A stretch of 64,000 bases of DNA from Leisingera sp. SS27 (GCF_028368855.1 NZ_JAQNCY010000016.1:46616-110615), one strand, 5' to 3'; positions 31,685 through 40,890 are shown, counted from the first letter of the stretch. Program-made: numbers and translations. The notes: generated by a model not told the origin, from the sequence alone.

Positions 31685-33022
31685 ATGTCACTTGAAATAC
31701 GCGCGTCTGTATGCGCGTTAACTCTGACTTTGGCGTCTTCGCCCGCCCTGTCGCAGGACGGCGCACCCACCCTTTTCACCAATGTGAACGTCTTTGACGG
31801 CGTCAATGAAACGCTGATCGAAAACGCCAATGTGGTGGTGACGGGTAACCTGATTACCGAGATTTCCACTGAACCCCTTGCTGTGGCTGGCGGACATGTC
31901 ATCGATGGCGGCGGGCGCACCATGATCCCTGGCCTGATCGACGCGCACTGGCATACTTCCTATTGCTGCGCCGCGCAAAGCACGGTGGTCACTGGCGATA
32001 TTCTGGAAGTGGCCATCCGCGGCGCACTCGGGTCTGAAGCAACCCTGATGCGCGGCTTCACAACCGTGCGCGACGTAGGCGGCAACCCCTTTGCCACGAA
32101 AAAGATGATCGACGCGGGCGAAATTCCCGGTCCTCGAATTTTGCCGTCCGGGCCGCCGATTGGCCAAACCGGCGGGCATTTCGACTACCGCCCCTACCAG
32201 GCAGTGCCAACGAACCCGGCAGATTCCCAATGGTACTGGTACAGTGTTGGCCTGATGGCGATGGCCGATGGCGTGGATGAGGTCGTCAAGCGCACCAGGG
32301 AAGTCATGCGAATGGGCGCCTCGCAGATCAAGATCTCGGGCGGGGGCGGTGTTTCCTCGGTCTATGACCCGCTGGATGTGCGCCAGTACACAATGGAAGA
32401 GCTGGAAGCCTTCGTCGAAGTGGCGGACACATACAACACCTATGTCGCTTCGCACATTTTCACTGACGAGGCAGCTCAGCTGGCCATCAAGGCCGGTGTG
32501 AAATCCATCGAACACGGCTTCCTGATGAGCGAAGAAACCCTTCAGATGATGAAGGAGCACGAGGTTTGGCTCAGCATTCAGCCGCTGCTGGACGACGAAG
32601 ATGGATTCTCCTTTGACGATCCGGGCAGCCAGCAGAAATGGATCACCGTGACCGATGGCACGGACACGATTTACACCAAAGCCAAGGAAGTCGGCGTAAA
32701 GATCGCTTTCGGCACCGACATTCTATTTGATCCTGCTCTGGCGGAGCGGCAGGGGGCCTTCCTGGCGAAATTGCAACGCTGGTTTACGCCCTATGAAGTG
32801 ATGAAAATGGCCACCTCGGTCAACGCAGAGCTGCTGGAGCTTTCCGGCCCCCGGCACCCTTATCAGGCCGGCGCGCTTGGGGTGATTGAAAAGGGTGCCT
32901 ATGCGGACCTAATCCTGGTCGACGGCAACCCGCTGGAAGACATCAACTTAGTTGCAGATCCACACGAAAACTTCGACCTGATCATGAAGGGCGGCAAGAT
33001 CTTCAAGAACAGCATGGAGTAA
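31685..33022 (+). CDS. secreted amidohydrolase (imidazolonepropionase/prolidase-like)
   Basis: 445 residues from MSLEIRASVC, with a signal peptide ending near SPALSQ, so it probably acts in the periplasm. The metal-dependent hydrolase fold shows H88 and H90 (DAHWHT), K216 (QIKISGGGG), H257 (ASHIF), H277 (SIEHGF) and D345 (FGTDI), the complete binuclear metal set. C-terminal AYADLILVDGNPLEDI is the usual family ending. Likely substrates are cyclic amides, dipeptides or lactones; not determinable here. An ATG at 31646 is a less likely start because it would disturb the signal peptide. Sole cargo of E2. Confidence 0.88.
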   Translation: MSLEIRASVCALTLTLASSPALSQDGAPTLFTNVNVFDGVNETLIENANVVVTGNLITEISTEPLAVAGGHVIDGGGRTMIPGLIDAHWHTSYCCAAQSTVVTGDILEVAIRGALGSEATLMRGFTTVRDVGGNPFATKKMIDAGEIPGPRILPSGPPIGQTGGHFDYRPYQAVPTNPADSQWYWYSVGLMAMADGVDEVVKRTREVMRMGASQIKISGGGGVSSVYDPLDVRQYTMEELEAFVEVADTYNTYVASHIFTDEAAQLAIKAGVKSIEHGFLMSEETLQMMKEHEVWLSIQPLLDDEDGFSFDDPGSQQKWITVTDGTDTIYTKAKEVGVKIAFGTDILFDPALAERQGAFLAKLQRWFTPYEVMKMATSVNAELLELSGPRHPYQAGALGVIEKGAYADLILVDGNPLEDINLVADPHENFDLIMKGGKIFKNSME

Positions 33023-33068
33023 CAGGCTTTTCGATCTCTCCGCGAACCAATTACCATCTGAAGCCAAT

Positions 33069-33106
33069 GCAGCCCTTCCTTGCTGACTACGTGAAGGGCT
33101 GCTTTT
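33069..33106 (+). terminator. terminator of the amidohydrolase gene
   Basis: GCAGCCCTTC pairs perfectly with GAAGGGCTGC and is followed by TTTT, 47 bp after the stop codon, inside E2. Confidence 0.85.
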
Positions 33107-33259
33107 ACATCAAGAACGAGTAGCGCAGATGTTTGCAGGGAGCTTCCAAGCAGCATGCCGCTCTAGCGAAGAGCTCCGAAATAAGTAATGGCAACTTTGG
33201 GCTCTGACGGTGAATTGGCCGTACCGCGCTTGAAGGGCAGCTATCCCGCAAGTGGCCTC

Positions 33260-33344
33260 TGATCGGCTGGTTGCCGGACTGTCTTGCTAAGATCGCCTGG
33301 TCTGTAGTGTGAGAACGCGGCGGGCAATCACGTGAGATTTTGCA
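33260..33344 (-). repeat. 85-bp terminal inverted repeat, E2 right (A end)
   Basis: Reverse complement of the other repeats, ending TTTTGCA. Read inward it continues into the 61-bp A arm (33199-33259), matching E1 at 9407-9467. Confidence 0.9.
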
Positions 33345-33451
33345 TTCGCCCAGGGGCATAGCCTGGTGCGAGTTCCGAATGCTGTTCTGTCTGCGGCAAT
33401 CAACGCGGAAGCTTTCAAAGGCAAAAAACAACGGCGCGTTGAAAACTGATG

Positions 33452-33474
33452 TTGACACGAATTTGATATTCGTG
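33452..33474 (+). promoter_or_regulatory. candidate promoter/operator before the tra operon
   Basis: TTGACA (33452-33457) overlaps a perfect inverted repeat CACGAAT-TTGAT-ATTCGTG (33456-33474). It lies 80 bp upstream of the 33.56-kb gene and is the only such signal seen before the tra operon. Could be a regulator site controlling transfer. Confidence 0.4.
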
Positions 33475-33555
33475 GCAAACACCGATTACGGGACGCCATG
33501 GCTTCTCGTTAAACAATCATCTTGCTAGGAAGTCGTCGCCAACAGGGGACGACAC

Positions 33556-33936
33556 ATGCCGATAGAGAGATACCAATCCTTGGTCACGATTGCTGGCGTT
33601 ATGAGCTGGAAGAAGGCGGGGAAGGACTTTCAAGTTCGGTACGACCTAGTAAAACTAGGGGTGAACAGCGGTGCTCCGGCCTACAACTGCACATACATTG
33701 TTGACGGCCAGGAACACGTGCTGGTCCCAACAAATCCCGGACCTAGCGGCTTCATTGAGAAACGCCAGATCAACCTTTGGCCGGGTGTTCTTAAGAAGCA
33801 CCACCTTCAATACGGTGATGGTTCGCTGGTGGTTTTCAACGCAGAAGACCAAACCATTACAACCTGGGTGGTTGGGCCTGACGGCACAGCTGAAGTTGGT
33901 ACTGTCGGGAGAGACTGTACCCAGCCGGAAAGCTGA
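33556..33936 (+). CDS. hypothetical protein upstream of the pilin gene
   Basis: 126 residues starting MPIERYQSLVTIAGVMSWKK with GGGGA six bases before ATG. Beta-rich (YNCTYIVDGQEHVLVPTNPG). Lies between the candidate tra promoter and traA. Not recognised. Confidence 0.55.
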   Translation: MPIERYQSLVTIAGVMSWKKAGKDFQVRYDLVKLGVNSGAPAYNCTYIVDGQEHVLVPTNPGPSGFIEKRQINLWPGVLKKHHLQYGDGSLVVFNAEDQTITTWVVGPDGTAEVGTVGRDCTQPES

Positions 33937-34171
33937 ACAGAGTGCTGCGTGTTCGCAAGCATCAGCAAGACTTACTGAAAACACGCGCGAACTGAATGCC
34001 GTAACCTCCCCGTCGGCAGAGTTTGCGCGGCGCATGTTTGTGGCCCAGGCATGCGCCGAATTTTCCAATACTCACGAACATTCTGAATTTCGTCCGCAAT
34101 GGACGAGATCCCGCGGTGTCGGACCCGCGGGTTATTTCTGTGCATCTGAAACAACGAAAGGAACGAGGGAT

Positions 34172-34537
34172 ATGCACATTTCGAAGACCCTGAAGACTGC
34201 CGCAATGGCTGCGGTAGTGGCTGTGGCTGGAACCAGCGCAATGGCGGCCGGTTCGGACACCGGTGTTGAAGCCGGTTTCTATGCGCTCGGGCAAGACCTG
34301 AACACCATTCTCGATGGTGCAGGTGGTTACGTCATCCTGATCCTGTCTGTGATCATCGGTGGCGCAACTCTGGCAGTTACCGGCCGCTGGGGCCATGTTT
34401 TCATTGCCATCGGTGTTGCGGTTTTCCTGGGCTACGGCGTCCAAACCGCCACCAGCCTCGGCGGTGTTACTGCAAGCACCGACCTTCTGGAGCTGTCGGC
34501 CGTTGAGGCCCCCGTTTCGGAAACCGTCACTCAGTGA
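34172..34537 (+). CDS. traA: TraA, F-type pilin precursor
   Basis: 121 residues. Signal peptide ends at SAMA near residue 25. The mature protein has two hydrophobic helices (GYVILILSVIIGGATLA and HVFIAIGVAVFLGYGV) separated by a short basic loop, as in F pilin. First gene of the T4SS cluster. The open frame continues upstream, but GAGGGAT just before this ATG and the signal peptide define the start. Confidence 0.85.
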   Translation: MHISKTLKTAAMAAVVAVAGTSAMAAGSDTGVEAGFYALGQDLNTILDGAGGYVILILSVIIGGATLAVTGRWGHVFIAIGVAVFLGYGVQTATSLGGVTASTDLLELSAVEAPVSETVTQ

Positions 34538-34594
34538 TCTGGACCTGCTTCCCGCGCCTTCGGGTGCGGGAAGCAATCCCTGAAAGGAAGAGGC

Positions 34595-34882
34595 ATGGAC
34601 AAGGTCGTTAAAGTGGAACAGAGGCTGCAAGACCCGCCGCAGTTCTTTTTCCTGCCTGCCGATGAGGCGGTGGCCGGAATGTTTCCTATTGTACTGGGCC
34701 TCCTTGGCCGCCAGGCGTTTTTTGGCTTCGCAGCCGGGCTTGCGTTTTATTTCATCTGGAAACGTGTGAAAGGCGAGCGTGGATTGCATGGGCTCCTGGC
34801 TCTTCTGTATTGGATCACTCCGAAAGAGATCACCATCTATCGGTCCTTCCCGGATAGCGCTGTCAGCGCTTGGAGGGCGTGA
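34595..34882 (+). CDS. traL: TraL, pilus assembly membrane protein
   Basis: 95 residues with a soluble start (QDPPQFFFLPADEA), a membrane segment near residues 28-50 and a basic end. Size, sequence style and position directly after the pilin and before traE identify it. AAGGAAGAGG precedes the ATG. Confidence 0.88.
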   Translation: MDKVVKVEQRLQDPPQFFFLPADEAVAGMFPIVLGLLGRQAFFGFAAGLAFYFIWKRVKGERGLHGLLALLYWITPKEITIYRSFPDSAVSAWRA

Positions 34883-35436
34883 TGAACTTTCAGAATATGA
34901 AAAAGGCCCTGAACCGCTCCCGGAAAGCGGTGCTGACTCTGGGCGTTGTATCGGCTGGACTGGTTGGTGCCGTGGTGATGCTGTCAGCCAAACTCTATTC
35001 GCAATCCAATCAGGTCGTTCTTGTGCCAACCACTGTCAGCGACGGGATGGTGGCGCGCGGAACAGTGGATAAAGGCTATGTTGAGGCGCTTGCGCTTGAT
35101 GCGGTCTATGCGATGTACAATAGCTCGCCCCGGACCCTTCATTACGGGCGCAGTGTCCTGGAACGGCTGAGCGGTCCAGCTGAGCGGGCCAGCATTCTGG
35201 ATACTTACGACCGGATTGCCAAGGACATCACCGAACGCAAGATCTCAACTGTCTTCTTTCCCCGGAAGATCGAACACAACTTTGCCACCTATGAAGTGGT
35301 GGTAGAAGGCGACCTCGCCACATACCTGGAAACAACTCAAGTCACCCGCGAAGACCGCCGGATTTTGATCCGGTTCAAGCCGCAAGCCGGTTCAGTCCGG
35401 CTAGCCGCTATCGGGAAAATCTCAGCGGAGGAGTGA
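34882..35436 (+). CDS. traE: TraE, T4SS inner-membrane core protein
   Basis: 184 residues, VirB8-type: one N-terminal membrane anchor (LGVVSAGLVGAVVMLSAKLY) and a periplasmic domain. Start overlaps the traL stop by one base with GGAGG five bases upstream. Part of the inner-membrane complex. Confidence 0.88.
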   Translation: MNFQNMKKALNRSRKAVLTLGVVSAGLVGAVVMLSAKLYSQSNQVVLVPTTVSDGMVARGTVDKGYVEALALDAVYAMYNSSPRTLHYGRSVLERLSGPAERASILDTYDRIAKDITERKISTVFFPRKIEHNFATYEVVVEGDLATYLETTQVTREDRRILIRFKPQAGSVRLAAIGKISAEE

Positions 35437-35444
35437 AGCTGACC

Positions 35445-36158
35445 ATGATGAAGACTTTGAAACTGGCTGCGGTCTTCGCAGCCGGGCTGGCGGCGGCTTG
35501 CCCGGTGAATGCGGCAGATCAGCGTTTTACCGTCTCTGAGGATGGCCTTGTCCGCTTCAAGGCATCTGTCACCGGCATTACCCGCGTCAGTGTCGTGGGT
35601 GACCGGATCACTTCGATTGTCAACGACAATGAGGCATCGGTCTATCAGGTCCGCAACGACGAAAAGACCGGGGATCTGTTCCTCAAATATGCAGGCCCGG
35701 AAGGAATGCCGGAAAAGGAAGGCGGCTATCTGGTCACGGAAAGGGGCCTGACGGTTGCCTACGAAATCCTGCCGATTAAAGCGAGCACGCAAACCGCGCT
35801 GATTACCGTCAGAAGCAAGAACCCGGAACCCGATGAAGTGGCAGATAGTGGCGGCTTCGCCGACACCTCGCTTGGCGGCGGCGACGGCCTTGCAGCTCAG
35901 CTGACAGCCGCGACCCGCGACACCATCAGATCGAAGATCCGCAGCCCGCGCCCGGGCAACGCTCGCCATGGCGCGCTGATTACCTCGCACCGCACCGGTG
36001 AGCTGGTTGGCGAGGTTCGTGTGGCTGCGGCTGGCAAGTCACCTCGGCAAGTTCGGGAACAGGAGTTTTACCGGTCCGGCGTGCTGTCGGTTTGGGTTCA
36101 GAAAAAGAGCCTCGCTGCCGGTGAGCGGTCCTGGGTTGTTGTTGTGAGGGCGAAGTGA
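35445..36158 (+). CDS. traK: TraK, secretin-like outer-membrane core protein
   Basis: 237 residues, VirB9-type. Signal peptide ending PVNAAD, then beta-rich N domain (GITRVSVVGDRITSIVN) and C-terminal domain (RSGVLSVWVQKKSLAAGERS). Start at 35445 places GGAGGAG 11 bases upstream; a GTG at 35433 is the alternative. Confidence 0.88.
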   Translation: MMKTLKLAAVFAAGLAAACPVNAADQRFTVSEDGLVRFKASVTGITRVSVVGDRITSIVNDNEASVYQVRNDEKTGDLFLKYAGPEGMPEKEGGYLVTERGLTVAYEILPIKASTQTALITVRSKNPEPDEVADSGGFADTSLGGGDGLAAQLTAATRDTIRSKIRSPRPGNARHGALITSHRTGELVGEVRVAAAGKSPRQVREQEFYRSGVLSVWVQKKSLAAGERSWVVVVRAK

Positions 36159-37438
36159 TGGCGCAGAAAGACCGCAAAAAGAACCAGATCATTGCCATTT
36201 GCGTTGTTGGCGCCGTCGTAGCTGGTGGCTTTATTGTTCTTGGTTCGATGATGAACGGCGGAGCAGGAGGCGCAGGGCTGCCAAAGCGCTCCAATCCTAC
36301 AGTTGACGAAACGATTATTTCGGACCGCACGGCTGCAGCCTCACCGGAAATGTCCTGGATCACCTCCGGGCGGATTCAAATGGAGCAGTTGCAAAAGGAA
36401 CTGGAAGAGCAGCGCAAGCTGGTCGAGCAGTCCCGTCGGGAAGCTGAACAACAGGCTGAAGCAATCCGTCAGGAATATGACGAACCGATCCTGCAGCTGA
36501 TCGAGAAAATCTCGACGCTGGAAACACAACTGGCTGAAGCCAAGAACCGCCCTGCCGCCAGCGGGCCGGAACAGACGTTCAATGCAGCGGCGCAATTGCC
36601 CGGCAAAGAGCAGTTGACTCAGGCCCCTGCGGAACTTGGGCCGGGAAGCGACTTCATTGAGCGCCGCACGCCTACGCGCACCACACCTAGCCGGACGGGG
36701 CAAACCGCCGGTGATGGGGAAGGGGCCTCGGTACGCAGCAACTTCGGGCAGAGTTTCACACTCGCCGCCATCGAGCAGCCGGAAACAGAAGAACGCGAGA
36801 TCCGCCGCTTGGGAAGCTATCTCCCGGCAGGCAGCTACGCGCCTGCAGTTGTCCTCTCGGGCGCAGATGCATCCACGAATGTTTCCAACCGGGACAATCC
36901 GATTCCGGTTCTTTTCCGGATTACCGGCTCCGCGGTGACCGCAGCGCTTGGAAACCGACAGCCCGCGCGGGTGAACCTGAAGGGCTGCACGGTGCAAGGA
37001 TCTGCAACCGGTGATCTGTCGTCGGAAAGGGTCAAGGTGCGCCTGATTTCCATGACCTGCGTAAACCGTCAGGGGGAAGTCCTGGAAACCAAAGTTGCGG
37101 GCTACATGGCCGGATCCGGCAAGGAGGGCGTGCGCGGGCACGTCGTGAGCCGAGAAGGTGCCAACGTCAGGAATGCTGCCATCGCGGGTGCTTTGGGTGG
37201 TCTGGGCAAAGGGCTGAGTGCCGGAGCTACCGCGTCTCTCAGCCAGGAAGACGCTTCGGTCAGTCAGATCCTGCAGAGCGCAGGCGCAGGCACACTGGCT
37301 GGCGGAGCGGAAGAAGCGGCCAGCACGCTGGCAGATTACTACATCAAACGGGCCGAACAGTATCAGCCGGTGGTCTCCCTCTATGGCGGAACCAAGGTCG
37401 AGCTCGTGTTTCTCGAAGGGGTGGAGCTGGGCCAATGA
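36158..37438 (+). CDS. traB: TraB, VirB10-like core protein
   Basis: 426 residues: N-terminal membrane anchor (AICVVGAVVAGGFIVLGSMM), coiled coil around residues 75-130, Pro/Thr-rich linker, and the C-terminal beta-barrel domain (RVNLKGCTVQGSATGDLSSE). It spans both membranes and links inner and outer complexes. Start overlaps the traK stop by one base. Confidence 0.92.
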   Translation: MAQKDRKKNQIIAICVVGAVVAGGFIVLGSMMNGGAGGAGLPKRSNPTVDETIISDRTAAASPEMSWITSGRIQMEQLQKELEEQRKLVEQSRREAEQQAEAIRQEYDEPILQLIEKISTLETQLAEAKNRPAASGPEQTFNAAAQLPGKEQLTQAPAELGPGSDFIERRTPTRTTPSRTGQTAGDGEGASVRSNFGQSFTLAAIEQPETEEREIRRLGSYLPAGSYAPAVVLSGADASTNVSNRDNPIPVLFRITGSAVTAALGNRQPARVNLKGCTVQGSATGDLSSERVKVRLISMTCVNRQGEVLETKVAGYMAGSGKEGVRGHVVSREGANVRNAAIAGALGGLGKGLSAGATASLSQEDASVSQILQSAGAGTLAGGAEEAASTLADYYIKRAEQYQPVVSLYGGTKVELVFLEGVELGQ

Positions 37439-37824
37439 AGAAACTCGCAAGCCTGATTTTGATTGCGCTGGCCGCTGGTTGTGCCAACCCGAACACGGAA
37501 AAGGACTTCCTGTGTGAAGCACAGCAAGGGTCTCCCTGTACCACTATCGGTGCTGTGGATGGCACTGGAACCGCTGCCGTGACCTCTGTTCAAGAGCGCC
37601 CGGAAGACACTGCTGTGAAGAGCCTCGCGCAGAACCCACTGTTCTCCGGAAAAGGGGCTTTTACCGGCCTGCCGGACGGCGGTTTCCCGTACAACGCCGC
37701 GGCCTATCGCTCTCCAGAAGTCGTCGGAACGCTCTGGATTGCGCCAATCCTTGATGAAGGCGGGATTATGCATGAAGCGCGCTTTGTGCATTTCGTGATC
37801 CAGGAAGGGCAGTGGCGCCAGTGA
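37435..37824 (+). CDS. traV: TraV, core-complex lipoprotein
   Basis: 129 residues with lipobox LAAGC near residue 16 and the TraV Cys pattern FLCEAQQGSPC. VirB7-like lipoprotein anchoring TraK/TraB in the outer membrane. Overlaps traB by 4 bp. Confidence 0.88.
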   Translation: MKKLASLILIALAAGCANPNTEKDFLCEAQQGSPCTTIGAVDGTGTAAVTSVQERPEDTAVKSLAQNPLFSGKGAFTGLPDGGFPYNAAAYRSPEVVGTLWIAPILDEGGIMHEARFVHFVIQEGQWRQ

Positions 37825-38048
37825 TGAGCAAAGCCAACACAAGAATCCTGAGCGACAAAGCAGCCCGCATGGTTTCGATCAGGCAAGAGCGGCGCAAAGC
37901 TGGTTTCGTCGAAGTGACGGTGTGGCTCCCTGTAGAGCAAGTTCGCCACTTCCGTGACAAGGCTTGGCAAGCAGTTGAAGCCGTCGGCCGCTCTTTTCCA
38001 CGCAACACTCTATTGGGCCAAAAACGCCGTCAGAGGGGCAGGAAATGA
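37824..38048 (+). CDS. small basic protein between traV and traC
   Basis: 74 residues, strongly basic, with VEVTVWLPVEQVRHFRDKAW, which resembles the beta-strand and helix of a ribbon-helix-helix protein. Coupled on both sides (TGATG with traV, ATGA with traC). It may be a DNA-binding regulator or relaxosome protein; inference from composition. Confidence 0.6.
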   Translation: MSKANTRILSDKAARMVSIRQERRKAGFVEVTVWLPVEQVRHFRDKAWQAVEAVGRSFPRNTLLGQKRRQRGRK

Positions 38049-40531
38049 AAATTGTTCGTGACATAATGGACGGTCTGTTCGGTGATGTTCCGTGGACAGA
38101 GGAAGAGCCGGACCTGATGGAGGGTGATGTGCTCTCCGACATTCTGCCGTGGCGGGTCTATGATCCGGAACACAAGCTCTACCACTTTACCCACGGCAGC
38201 GGCTTCCTAATGGAAGTGGGGGCGTCGATAGGTCAAAATGATTTGGCTGAGAACATCGGCGGTGTCATTGCCGCCAACCTGCCGTCCGGCGCTACTTTCC
38301 AGGTGCTGAACTGGACCTCTCCGGCCATCGAACCGGTTGCCGGGCGGTGGAAATCGGCGCGGCTTGGCCGTTCGGCTCTGATTGACGAAATGGTCCGTCA
38401 GCGGGTGTCCCACCTTCAGGAAATGCGTTTCGGCATTGATGAGGATGGTGCCCGTGCCATCCCCTTCGACAGGCACATCTTCGTCGCGGTCTGGCAGGAA
38501 GGGGAAGAGCTTGGGATCGAGGACGAGAAGCGCCTCAAGTCCATGCGCTCGGCCCTCAGGAACGTGTTCGCCACGGCCAGCTGGTCGATGGATGTAGAGC
38601 CGCCGCGCTTTCTCGCCCTTTTGAGGGAGCTGTTCCACGCTGCCCGCCCGGAAGGGAGCGGTGAAGACTGGGACCAGGAAGCCTATGACGACAACATGCC
38701 GCTCAACTATCAACTGCCCGGCGCGTCCCTGCGGGTTGGAAGCCAAGCCCTGCAATTCTCCGGAACCCCAGAGCTGTCGGCTACTGTCTCTTCGGTGAAT
38801 GCCTACCCGGGGGAATGGGTCTTTGGCCTCGGCATGGCCCTCAACGGCGATCCGGCACGGCTGATGGACCGGCCGCTCGGTCCGGTTCTGACATCCTTCA
38901 CGCTTAAGGCGATGCCAGGGCAGAAAGCCGGCGCGTTCATTCTGAAGAAGCGGGGTATGGCGGAACACGCTGCCAACAGTTCCTTTGGCAAGTTTGTCCC
39001 GAATTTCGCGGAGAAAAAGGCAGAGCTGGACGGACTGGCGGCTGAAATCCAAGCGGGCGAACGCCTCTTTGAAACACTCTATACTATCGTTTCCTACGCC
39101 AGGGGGGGGGCAACAGAGGCGCAGATGGCGGCAGGCGAGGTGGAATCCATCTACCGGCGCCAGCGGATCAAACTCTCCAAAGACACTTTCCTGCAGCTTC
39201 CCTTGTTCCTTGCCAGCCTGCCGTTTGGTTGCTCCGGCCGGATGATGTCCGACTTCGGGCGGCAGATGCGTATGCGGCTTATGAAATCGACGGCGGCAAT
39301 GGCTTTCCTGCCGGTGCATGGGGAGTGGATGGGCAATGCCCGCGGATCCGGAATGCTGCTGGCCGGTCGCCAGGGGCAGGTGTTCCAGTGGGACAATTTC
39401 CGTTCGTCGGGCAATTACAACACCGCTGTAGTAGGCAAGTCCGGGGCCGGTAAATCAGTGTTCATGCAGGAACTGGCGGTGGGGATCTACACCTCCGGCG
39501 GCAACGTCCTAGTGATTGACGACGGCTATTCGTTCAAAACCACGGCGGAAATCCTGGGCGGCAAGCATATTGCTTTTGACGGCCAGACCCGCAACCGCCT
39601 CAACCCGTTTTCTCTGCTCGATGCGGGTGCCATGGGGCAGGACGAATACAAGACCGATGCCATCGAGCTGGTTACCCGCGTTGTCGCCTCGATGGCTGAC
39701 CTCGGCGGTCACACTGGCGGCCGGGTTGAAGGGGTTGAAGAGGACTATATCCGCGCGGCCATTGCCCAGGTCTGGGACGAAAAAGGCCGGGACGGTGAAA
39801 TCTCCGATGTGCGTGACCGCCTGCAGGAGGCTGCGGCTGGTGAGCCGCGGCTGCCGGACGTGGTGCGCAAACTCAACCGGTATTCCCGCGGCGGGGCCTA
39901 CGGCCACTACTTCGAAGGCGAGGCCAATATTGCACTGGATGCCCCGTTCACCGTGGTGGAGCTGAGCGACATCAAGGGGCAGGCCGGTCTTGAGGCGACC
40001 ATTCTGCAGATCGTCATGTTCCTTGGCACCGAACTGATGTTTAAAACCTCCCGTTCTACGCCTACCGCCATCGTGATTGATGAGGCTTGGGATCTGCTGA
40101 AAGGAACCGGCACCGCAGCCTTTATTGAGGGTGTCGTGCGCCGGGCGCGGAAATACACCGGAGCGCTGATCACCGGCACGCAGTCGATGCAGGACTATAA
40201 GGCCAACCCCGCCGCCGGCGTCTGCCTGGAAAACTCGGACTTCCGGATCTTCCTGGCCCAGAAACCGGAGAGCATCGACGCGCTGCAGAGCATCGACCCG
40301 CCGGTGAAAATGCTCCTGAAGTCGCTGACTTCGGTTCCGGGCCGGTTCTCCGAACTCGCAATCCAAATGCCTGAGGGCTTTGCCTACGGGCGTCTGCTGC
40401 TCGATCCGTTTTCGCTGGCAGTGTTCTCATCGAAAGGCTCAACGGTCGAACGGATGAACCACTACAAGGCCCAGGGCATGAGCACAGTGGAGGCCATCAA
40501 GACCCTTGTTGAGCGGGGGGAAGTGGCATGA
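38045..40531 (+). CDS. traC: TraC, VirB4-type assembly ATPase
   Basis: 828 residues. Walker A GKSGAGKS near residue 463 and Walker B AIVIDEAWDLL near 674, plus the N-terminal TraC domain (YHFTHGSGFLMEVGASIGQN). Drives pilus assembly at the inner membrane. Normal length and intact motifs. Confidence 0.95.
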   Translation: MKIVRDIMDGLFGDVPWTEEEPDLMEGDVLSDILPWRVYDPEHKLYHFTHGSGFLMEVGASIGQNDLAENIGGVIAANLPSGATFQVLNWTSPAIEPVAGRWKSARLGRSALIDEMVRQRVSHLQEMRFGIDEDGARAIPFDRHIFVAVWQEGEELGIEDEKRLKSMRSALRNVFATASWSMDVEPPRFLALLRELFHAARPEGSGEDWDQEAYDDNMPLNYQLPGASLRVGSQALQFSGTPELSATVSSVNAYPGEWVFGLGMALNGDPARLMDRPLGPVLTSFTLKAMPGQKAGAFILKKRGMAEHAANSSFGKFVPNFAEKKAELDGLAAEIQAGERLFETLYTIVSYARGGATEAQMAAGEVESIYRRQRIKLSKDTFLQLPLFLASLPFGCSGRMMSDFGRQMRMRLMKSTAAMAFLPVHGEWMGNARGSGMLLAGRQGQVFQWDNFRSSGNYNTAVVGKSGAGKSVFMQELAVGIYTSGGNVLVIDDGYSFKTTAEILGGKHIAFDGQTRNRLNPFSLLDAGAMGQDEYKTDAIELVTRVVASMADLGGHTGGRVEGVEEDYIRAAIAQVWDEKGRDGEISDVRDRLQEAAAGEPRLPDVVRKLNRYSRGGAYGHYFEGEANIALDAPFTVVELSDIKGQAGLEATILQIVMFLGTELMFKTSRSTPTAIVIDEAWDLLKGTGTAAFIEGVVRRARKYTGALITGTQSMQDYKANPAAGVCLENSDFRIFLAQKPESIDALQSIDPPVKMLLKSLTSVPGRFSELAIQMPEGFAYGRLLLDPFSLAVFSSKGSTVERMNHYKAQGMSTVEAIKTLVERGEVA

Positions 40532-40890
40532 GCTTGCAGAAGAAAATCCTCATCGGGCTTGGATTTGTGGCGCTGGCACAGGCCGTGGCGTTTGCTTTCC
40601 TGCTGCTTCCGGAAGTCTTTCGTGATGAGCCTCCTGCGGTTGCGGTTTTCGACCCGGAAAAGAGCCTGACCATGTTTGTGGTCTGGTCGAGTGGCCGGGT
40701 GCCTGATGAAGAATTCGGGGACACTCTCCCAGCGTTTCAGCAGGCTGTTCAGCTGGAAATTGACCGGCTGTCCGGCCAGACCGGCCAAATTGTTGTCCGT
40801 AAAGGCGCCGTCCTATCGGCTGAGGGCCTTCAGGCCGCAGATGTCACCGGCATCATAATGGAAAAGGTGCTGAGTGATGCGGCGTTCTAA
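40528..40890 (+). CDS. trbI: TrbI-like pilus assembly protein
   Basis: 120 residues: N-terminal membrane helix (IGLGFVALAQAVAFAFLLLP), then a periplasmic domain ending AVLSAEGLQAADVTGIIMEK, close to the F TrbI pattern (VVxxxAVVxGAxDIT). Position between traC and traW fits. Confidence 0.7.
   Translation: MSLQKKILIGLGFVALAQAVAFAFLLLPEVFRDEPPAVAVFDPEKSLTMFVVWSSGRVPDEEFGDTLPAFQQAVQLEIDRLSGQTGQIVVRKGAVLSAEGLQAADVTGIIMEKVLSDAAF

Larger units (their letters stand above)
31306..33344. mobile_element. E2: non-autonomous transposon-like cassette carrying an amidohydrolase
   Basis: 2039-bp element with the same 85-bp terminal inverted repeats as E1 (31306-31390 and 33260-33344) and a 5-bp duplication TTCGC. 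The left end has the B arm (31391-31448) and the right end the A arm (33199-33259), so it lies in opposite orientation to E1. Its only gene is read from B to A, as in E1. No transposase. Confidence 0.85.

Noticed and set aside
31718..32560. 280-codon minus-strand frame in E2, possible transposase remnant
   Set aside because: Antisense to the amidohydrolase active-site region; translated sequence shows no DDE, HUH or recombinase motif.
36341..37522. 393-codon minus-strand frame
   Set aside because: Shadow of traB and traV; no family features and no ribosome-binding site context.
38207..39319. 370-codon minus-strand frame opposite traC
   Set aside because: High-GC antisense shadow of a conserved ATPase gene.
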